Assembly: GCA_002778645.1 (NCBI GenBank)
Contig: PFAQ01000037.1
Coordinates: forward strand, 4,679-24,100
Source of the DNA: Candidatus Falkowbacteria bacterium CG10_big_fil_rev_8_21_14_0_10_39_9
GTDB lineage: Bacteria > Patescibacteriota > Patescibacteriia > Patescibacteriales > UBA12465
Direction of reading: 5' to 3'
DNA: 19,422 nt
The notes beneath the pieces were generated by a model. The model had not been told where the DNA came from. It searched no databases and worked only from the letters and a program-made list of their open reading frames with translations. The position numbers and the translations under genes were made by a program. Each line of letters opens with the position of its first letter. Position 1 is the first letter of the stretch. Positions 15,184-19,422 of this stretch are shown here, one piece after another.

Positions 15184-15207
15184 GCCCCACTTTCATAAAA
15201 ATGGGGC
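15184..15207 (-). terminator. Terminator of the glycosyltransferase gene
   Basis: GCCCCA (15184-15189) and TGGGGC (15202-15207) form a G/C stem, followed in the minus direction by GTTTTGTTT. It lies downstream of a second hairpin at 15215-15233. Confidence 0.65.
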
Positions 15208-15214
15208 ATTTAGC

Positions 15215-15233
15215 AGATAGCCAGGGGCTATCT
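15215..15233 (-). repeat. Stable hairpin after the glycosyltransferase gene
   Basis: AGATAGCC (15215-15222) and GGCTATCT (15226-15233) pair perfectly around a 3-nt loop. It directly precedes the G/C terminator on the transcript, as at the end of the 192-aa gene where two hairpins also follow in tandem. Confidence 0.6.
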
Positions 15234-15261
15234 ATTAATTTTAGCTATAACTAAGTAATAA

Positions 15262-16371
15262 TTACTTTTTAGCTTTAGCTTGAGTATAAATATCTACAAT
15301 ACTATTAACAATTTTAGTCCAATCATATTCCTGTACAACTTTATTGTACATCTCTTCCTTATTGGCTTTTAGTTTATCCGGGGAAGTTAATAATTCTTCT
15401 AATTTAGTTTTTAAGTTGGCAGTATCCATATTCTTGAAGGTTAAGCCATCTAACCCAACCACCTCGCAGTTAGCGGGAATATCACTGACCAGACAGGGAT
15501 TCTGATAGGACATAGCCTCCAGCAATGCCAGAGACAAGCCTTCCGATTCGGATGGTTGGACGAAGAGGTAAGCGTTAGAAAATAATTCTCCCAAGATTTG
15601 ACCGTTTTGATTGCCGGTAAAAATAATATTGGGATCATTGTCAGCTAAGCCTTTCAAATCTGCTTCCATGACGCCGTCACCCACGATGACTAATTTTTTG
15701 TCAGTTTTGATTTGGTGATAGGCATTAATTAAATATTCTACTCCTTTATTAGCTACTAAGCGTCCGACATTTAAGATATAAGAATCTTTAGTTAAGCCCC
15801 ATTTATCTGTGATTTCTTGGGCACTTAATTGGGGTAAGACGTTGACACCATTAGGGATGTAACGAGCGTGAGCTTGGGGATATTTTTTGAGCACATGATC
15901 TAAAAGGGATTTAGAAACAGTAATCACAGTATCAGCTTTCCGGGAGCACATATATTCGCCAAAACGTAAATAGTTTTTAGCAAAGAGACCCCATTTCTGA
16001 TTATGATAACATTGGCTGTGAAAAGTAGCGACGACCGGAGTGTGTGGTTTAAACAATTTTACCAGCCAAATCAGGGAAGACGGGCCAATAGAATGAAAGT
16101 GAACAACATCAACTTTACGGAAGATAACAGCAATAACAGCTAAAAAAGTATGAGAAATGGCATCTAAGTTCTTAGTGGGAACACTAGGTAGGCCCACCAG
16201 CTTAACGCCTTTATATTCTTTCAATCTTTTATCAGTATAGCTATGACGAGTATAGACAATTACTTCATGACCCAGTTCTACCAAGCGCACAGCTAAATTC
16301 TCGACGTGTTTTTCCACGCCGCCGCCATGAGTCACTGGTATTCCTTTTTGTCCGATTAAAGCAATCTTCAT
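15262..16371 (-). CDS. Glycosyltransferase family 4 (GT-B fold)
   Basis: Transfers a sugar from an activated nucleotide donor to a surface glycan or glycolipid acceptor; substrates cannot be read from sequence. The 369-residue product begins MKIALIGQKGIPVTHGGGVE with the glycine-rich donor loop of GT4 enzymes. It has VDVVHFHSIGPSSLIW (about 87-102) and IPNGVNVL at the interdomain region. The C-terminal Rossmann domain has ILNVGRLVANKGVEYLI, and ESEGLSLALLEAM carries the E-x7-E motif. The start at 16371 is chosen because the family N-terminus begins there; an upstream start at 16443 would add 24 unrelated residues and cross the promoter. It is transcribed alone. Confidence 0.93.
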   Translation of the reverse strand: MKIALIGQKGIPVTHGGGVEKHVENLAVRLVELGHEVIVYTRHSYTDKRLKEYKGVKLVGLPSVPTKNLDAISHTFLAVIAVIFRKVDVVHFHSIGPSSLIWLVKLFKPHTPVVATFHSQCYHNQKWGLFAKNYLRFGEYMCSRKADTVITVSKSLLDHVLKKYPQAHARYIPNGVNVLPQLSAQEITDKWGLTKDSYILNVGRLVANKGVEYLINAYHQIKTDKKLVIVGDGVMEADLKGLADNDPNIIFTGNQNGQILGELFSNAYLFVQPSESEGLSLALLEAMSYQNPCLVSDIPANCEVVGLDGLTFKNMDTANLKTKLEELLTSPDKLKANKEEMYNKVVQEYDWTKIVNSIVDIYTQAKAKK

Positions 16372-16399
16372 ATCTTTATATCTAATATTTATAACGCTA

Positions 16400-16428
16400 A
16401 TAATAGCATAAAGGCTAAAATTTGTCAA
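16400..16428 (-). promoter_or_regulatory. Promoter of the glycosyltransferase gene
   Basis: On the minus strand TTGACA (16423-16428), 17 nt, TATTAT (16400-16405). It is nearly identical in form to the secE promoter. It supports the start at 16371, giving a leader of about 22 nt. Confidence 0.85.
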
Positions 16429-16447
16429 TAGAACAGGGGACAAAACA

Positions 16448-16475
16448 AAAAATAGCCATAAAACAGGCTATTTTT
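16448..16475 (-). terminator. Terminator of the corA-like gene
   Basis: AAAAATAGCC (16448-16457) pairs perfectly with GGCTATTTTT (16466-16475) around an 8-nt loop, followed by TTGTTTTG in the minus direction. It lies 25 nt after the stop codon. Confidence 0.85.
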
Positions 16476-16499
16476 ATAATATCTAGTAACTGGAGAGGA

Positions 16500-17462
16500 T
16501 TACAACCACTTTTTCTTTTCAAAATAGAGCAACATACCCACCGAACTGGTAAACATAATGCAAATAATAATCCAGAAGCCATAGGGATTGTGAACCAGGG
16601 GCATAGATTCGGTTCTCATACTAAAAATAGCCGCCAAAAGAGTCAGGGGAAAAACAATTACCGAAAAGATAGTCAGAGTCTTCATAACATTAGTCATCTG
16701 ATTGTCCAAGAGAGATTGGTTGGTACTGTTTAACACCTCGATCATTTCTTTTTGGTTGTCGAGCATATTCCAGATTCGTTTGGAATGTTCTACTAGGTGG
16801 TCATAATGCTTCCTGATCTCAACTTGGGGCACCAAGGTACTTTTGACTTCCATTAAAGACTTTAGAATACTTTCGTGATTTTGCAATATCTTGCGTAAGT
16901 TAATAATATTACGGCGTAAATTTAAAATCATGGAAACGGCTTCATTCTGATTGCGCTCAAAAATCAGATCCTCCACCCTAGTAATACCCACACTAGTTTC
17001 GTCAATTAAACCATAGCAATCATGAATCAATTTGTTCAAAATTTCATACAGAAGAATGATAGAAGACTCCCAATTATAGGCCAAAAGGGCAGCAGAATTT
17101 TCTTTACACATAATAAAAAATTCATTGAGAGCGGGAATATTGCCATTATGTACTGTGATTAAATAACCATGACCAATAAAAAACTCAATTTCTCCGGCTA
17201 TAACCTTGTCCCCCACATAAATCGGGAAGTGGAGCACAATAAAAACATAACCCGGCTCTTGAGAGATCATGGGGCGCTGGGAAAAAACGGTTGAGAGGGA
17301 GGAGTTTAGATGCTTAAGATTAAAATCGTAATTTTTCTTTAGATATTGGATTTCCGAATTCTGGGCATTGATAATGTTAACCCATTTTAAATCCGTTTTA
17401 GCCTTCGGGCGACGAATATCAATCTCATAAATATTATTAGAAATTTTGTGGCAATGAGTCAT
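16500..17462 (-). CDS. CorA-family divalent cation channel with altered GMN motif
   Basis: Probable inner-membrane cation transporter of the CorA/MIT superfamily, 320 residues (normal length). A cytoplasmic alpha/beta N-terminal domain includes FIGHGYLITVHNG (95-107). A long helical stalk follows (about 135-258), ending in DNQMTNVMKTLTIFSVIVFP, which is the hallmark entry to TM1 (about 261-281). TM2 is about 295-314, with a basic KKKW tail. The signature after TM1, normally YGMNF, reads FSMRT (280-284), then ESMP and NPYGFW as usual. Loss of Gly and Asn from the selectivity motif makes Mg2+ specificity doubtful; another ion or an altered gate is possible. It is transcribed alone, divergent from the glycosyltransferase-Nudix gene. 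Confidence 0.88.
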   Translation of the reverse strand: MTHCHKISNNIYEIDIRRPKAKTDLKWVNIINAQNSEIQYLKKNYDFNLKHLNSSLSTVFSQRPMISQEPGYVFIVLHFPIYVGDKVIAGEIEFFIGHGYLITVHNGNIPALNEFFIMCKENSAALLAYNWESSIILLYEILNKLIHDCYGLIDETSVGITRVEDLIFERNQNEAVSMILNLRRNIINLRKILQNHESILKSLMEVKSTLVPQVEIRKHYDHLVEHSKRIWNMLDNQKEMIEVLNSTNQSLLDNQMTNVMKTLTIFSVIVFPLTLLAAIFSMRTESMPLVHNPYGFWIIICIMFTSSVGMLLYFEKKKWL

Positions 17463-17499
17463 AAAAATTGAAAGAATATAATTTTAAAACGATAAAATA

Positions 17500-17528
17500 A
17501 TTATAACATAATTTAATAAAATTGAGAA
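17500..17528 (-). promoter_or_regulatory. Possible promoter of the corA-like gene
   Basis: On the minus strand TTCTCA (17523-17528), 17 nt, TATAAT (17500-17505). The -10 is perfect and the -35 weak. The region is very A/T rich, so chance matches are likely. Confidence 0.45.
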
Positions 17529-17537
17529 ATAGCGATA

Positions 17538-17566
17538 TTGCCAAAGTCTAAAAATACTAATATAAT
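17538..17566 (+). promoter_or_regulatory. Promoter of the glycosyltransferase-Nudix gene, probably leaderless
   Basis: TTGCCA (17538-17543), 17 nt, TATAAT (17561-17566). The ATG starts at 17573, only 6 nt after the -10, where transcription is expected to begin, so the mRNA would have almost no 5' leader. Confidence 0.7.
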
Positions 17567-17572
17567 ATCATT

Positions 17573-18745
17573 ATGATTAAAATTTTGGGGGTAAAATTAA
17601 ATACCGAGAGTAAAGCCGAGATTCTAGATAGAATTCGGTCTTTTTTAGCTTCTTACAGTCAGCACTATATTGTCACTCCCAACCCCGAAATTGTCCTTTT
17701 GGCCCAGAACGATGAAGAGTATTTTTATATTCTCAACCAGGCTGATCTATCCTTACCTGATGGCATCGGATTAAAATTTGCTGGTCTGACCATGGGGCGA
17801 AACATCCCCCGAATTAGTGGCTCTGACCTGACGCGCGATCTGTTAAAATTAGCCGAAACCGAACACGAACCAGTTCTGATTATTAATTGGAAAAAAGGAT
17901 TGTCCAGCGCCACGGAAATCACTACGGCCCTCAAAACACTTTATCCTCAACTCCAATTAGAGGTTTGGGACTTAGATCGGATTGAAGCAGACCAAAAAGA
18001 TTGGCTACCAAAAATGACTTCAGCTAAAATTATGTTTGTAAATCTAGGAGCACCTTATCAAGAAAAATTTATTTGGCACCAACTAGCCAAACTTCCGACC
18101 GTCAAAGTTGCCCTAGGTATTGGTGGTTCATTTGATTTTCTGACTGGTAAAGCTCAACGCGCGCCCAAGCTAATGATAATTTTAGGTTTAGAGTGGTTAT
18201 TTCGTGTTATCAAACAACCCCGGAGACTAAAACGAATCTATCAGGCAACCGCTGTTTTTATAACTAAAATAATTAATTGGCGCTTTATCCTGCCCTTTAA
18301 ATACCGCCCCAATGTTGCTTGTCTTTTATATAAAATCCGGGATGGAAAAATTTATATTCTACTGGTCAAACGCACCGCCGAAAATAATTACTGGCAATTA
18401 CCTCAAGGCGGGACTGATGGCCTCAGCCTCAAGGAAGCAGGACAAAAGGAGTTGCGCGAAGAAACTAATACTGATAAATTTAAAGTCCAAGCTATCTATA
18501 AAAATCTATACCGCTACGAAATTGATCCCAAACATAATAACTACCAGCGTCATACCGGCTACAAGGGGCAAAAACAGGGTTTGTTGATTGCTGAATTTAA
18601 AGGAAAAGATCCCGATATTAAAGTTAACTATTGGGATCACAGTCGTTTTCAATGGGTAACGTTTGATAAATTAATCGAAACAGTTCACCCGGAGAAACGG
18701 GAGGGCTATAAAATTTTCTTAAAAAAATTGGGAGATATAATTTAA
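17573..18745 (+). CDS. WecG/TagA/CpsF glycosyltransferase fused to a Nudix hydrolase domain
   Basis: Two-domain protein of 390 residues. Residues 1 to about 235 form a GT26 (WecG/TagA/CpsF) transferase, which in other bacteria moves N-acetylmannosamine-type sugars onto lipid-linked precursors. Evidence: TPNPEIVLLAQND (35-47), LSLPDGIGLKFAG (59-71), ISGSDL, VNLGAPYQEKF (156-166) and GIGGSFDFLTGKAQRAPK (182-199). After a short linker, residues about 246-390 form a Nudix domain: WQLPQGG (274-280), EAGQKELREETN (288-299) with the metal-binding REUXEE-like KELREE. The box lacks the usual GE and reads DGLS, with Lys for Arg. The gene is followed after 4 nt by gltX. Substrates of either domain are unknown. 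Confidence 0.92.
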   Translation: MIKILGVKLNTESKAEILDRIRSFLASYSQHYIVTPNPEIVLLAQNDEEYFYILNQADLSLPDGIGLKFAGLTMGRNIPRISGSDLTRDLLKLAETEHEPVLIINWKKGLSSATEITTALKTLYPQLQLEVWDLDRIEADQKDWLPKMTSAKIMFVNLGAPYQEKFIWHQLAKLPTVKVALGIGGSFDFLTGKAQRAPKLMIILGLEWLFRVIKQPRRLKRIYQATAVFITKIINWRFILPFKYRPNVACLLYKIRDGKIYILLVKRTAENNYWQLPQGGTDGLSLKEAGQKELREETNTDKFKVQAIYKNLYRYEIDPKHNNYQRHTGYKGQKQGLLIAEFKGKDPDIKVNYWDHSRFQWVTFDKLIETVHPEKREGYKIFLKKLGDII

Positions 18746-18749
18746 ACAT

Positions 18750-19422
18750 ATGAACAAAATTAGGCTACGTTTTGCGCCATCACCGACCGGTTTCTTACAT
18801 ATCGGCAATCTGCGGTCCGCTCTTTTTGGCTACTTGATAGCCAAAAATTTGGGAGGTAAATTTATTCTGCGCATTGAAGATACTGACCAAAAAAGAGAAG
18901 TGGACGGAGCGGTCGAAAAACTCTTAGACATTCTAGATTGGGTGGGAATCAAATTTGATGAGGGGCCACACATCGGCGGACCTTTCGCTCCCTATACTCA
19001 AACTGAGCGTTTAGCGATTTACCAAAAATATATTAAGGAACTCTTAGACCAGGGCTTGGCCTATCATTGTTTTTGTAGTGCTGAAAGACTAGAGACAATG
19101 CGCAACGAACAAGCCGCTCAGAAACTATCCCCCCGCTATGATCGTCATTGTCGCAACCTGTCAAAGACAGAAGTGGAGCAAAGAATTGCCGCCGGAGAAA
19201 AATATGTTATCAGACAAAAGATGCCTTTAACCGGAGAGGTTGTAGTATTTGATGAATTGCGCGGGAAAATTAAATTCCAAGCCAGTGATTTAGAAGATCA
19301 TGTGCTAATCAAATCCGACGGCGTTCCGACCTATCACTTCGCTAATATTGTTGATGACCATCTAATGGAAATCACTCACGTCACTCGCGGTGATGAGTGG
19401 TTACCATCATATCCAAAAAATA
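18750..19422 (+). CDS. gltX: Glutamyl-tRNA synthetase, 3' end outside window
   Basis: Charges tRNA-Glu (in many lineages also tRNA-Gln before amidation). Reading from ATG 18750 gives 224 codons to the window edge: KIRLRFAPSPTGFLHIGNLR with the HIGH-type HIGN, then FILRIEDTDQKREVDGAVEK, and YHCFCSAERLE. DGVPTYHFANIVDDHLMEIT and HVTRGDEWLPS lie near the edge. The KMSKS region and the anticodon-binding domain lie off the right edge. It starts 4 nt after the glycosyltransferase-Nudix gene, so the two are probably cotranscribed; no separate promoter or Shine-Dalgarno sequence is seen. Confidence 0.96.
   Translation, partial: MNKIRLRFAPSPTGFLHIGNLRSALFGYLIAKNLGGKFILRIEDTDQKREVDGAVEKLLDILDWVGIKFDEGPHIGGPFAPYTQTERLAIYQKYIKELLDQGLAYHCFCSAERLETMRNEQAAQKLSPRYDRHCRNLSKTEVEQRIAAGEKYVIRQKMPLTGEVVVFDELRGKIKFQASDLEDHVLIKSDGVPTYHFANIVDDHLMEITHVTRGDEWLPSYPKN

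Larger units (their letters stand above)
15022..15261 (-). other. Intergenic region between glycosyltransferase and 395-aa lipoprotein genes
   Basis: 240 nt without a gene. From right to left on the minus strand it holds two hairpins behind the glycosyltransferase gene, the promoter of the 395-aa gene (15128-15156), a weak ACCC/GGGT hairpin (15088-15103) and the shared leader motif (15054-15070). Nothing else was recognised. Confidence 0.7.

Noticed and set aside
16372..16443. Upstream start for the glycosyltransferase giving 24 more residues
   Set aside because: The extension covers the -10 and -35 boxes and lies outside the family's conserved N-terminus.
16422..16733. Plus-strand open frame of 103 codons over the CorA gene end
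   Set aside because: It crosses a terminator and a promoter of the opposite strand and overlaps a well-supported CorA-family gene.

Overview
The window looks like a housekeeping-rich chromosome segment of a Candidate Phyla Radiation bacterium (Patescibacteria, probably a Parcubacteria- or Falkowbacteria-like lineage). This is inferred from reduced-length enzymes, a prepilin gene inside a translation-gene operon, a lineage-type membrane protein before rsmI, and near-absence of Shine-Dalgarno sites. The exact lineage cannot be fixed from sequence alone. The standard code fits: every recognised gene is open, and TAA (mostly) or TAG ends all the intact ones.

Left arm (1-1936, minus): secE-nusG-rplK-rplA, read leftwards from a near-consensus promoter (TTGACA-17-TATTAT); rplA runs off the window. 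Small inverted repeats sit in each junction.

Central plus-strand operon (2104-9411): seven closely packed genes. They encode an unknown 559-aa membrane protein, RsmI, MetG, a prepilin fused to a FISUMP domain, a CvpA-like membrane protein, TsaC/Sua5 and an S41 C-terminal protease. The operon ends at a hairpin terminator that overlaps the last stop codon. pyrG follows with its own promoter and a strong bidirectional terminator.

Accessory island (11229-15021, minus): three lipoprotein genes (192, 148 and 395 aa) whose signal peptides look like those of Bacteroidota. Between the second and third lies a dead insertion sequence with perfect 19-bp inverted repeats; its DDE transposase carries one frameshift and one amber stop. 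The 148- and 395-aa proteins share a C-terminal domain and a 17-nt leader motif, so they appear to be duplicates later split by the insertion sequence. The 192-aa gene has a long structured leader. Each lipoprotein gene has its own promoter and a downstream hairpin.

Right arm: a family 4 glycosyltransferase and a CorA-family channel with a degenerate GMN motif (both minus), then, divergently, a WecG/TagA/CpsF glycosyltransferase fused to a Nudix domain, apparently leaderless, followed 4 nt later by gltX, which runs off the window. The envelope theme (prepilin, lipoproteins, protease, two glycosyltransferases) stands beside core translation and nucleotide genes. No tRNA, rRNA or CRISPR array was seen, and no gene-free stretch exceeds 300 bases.
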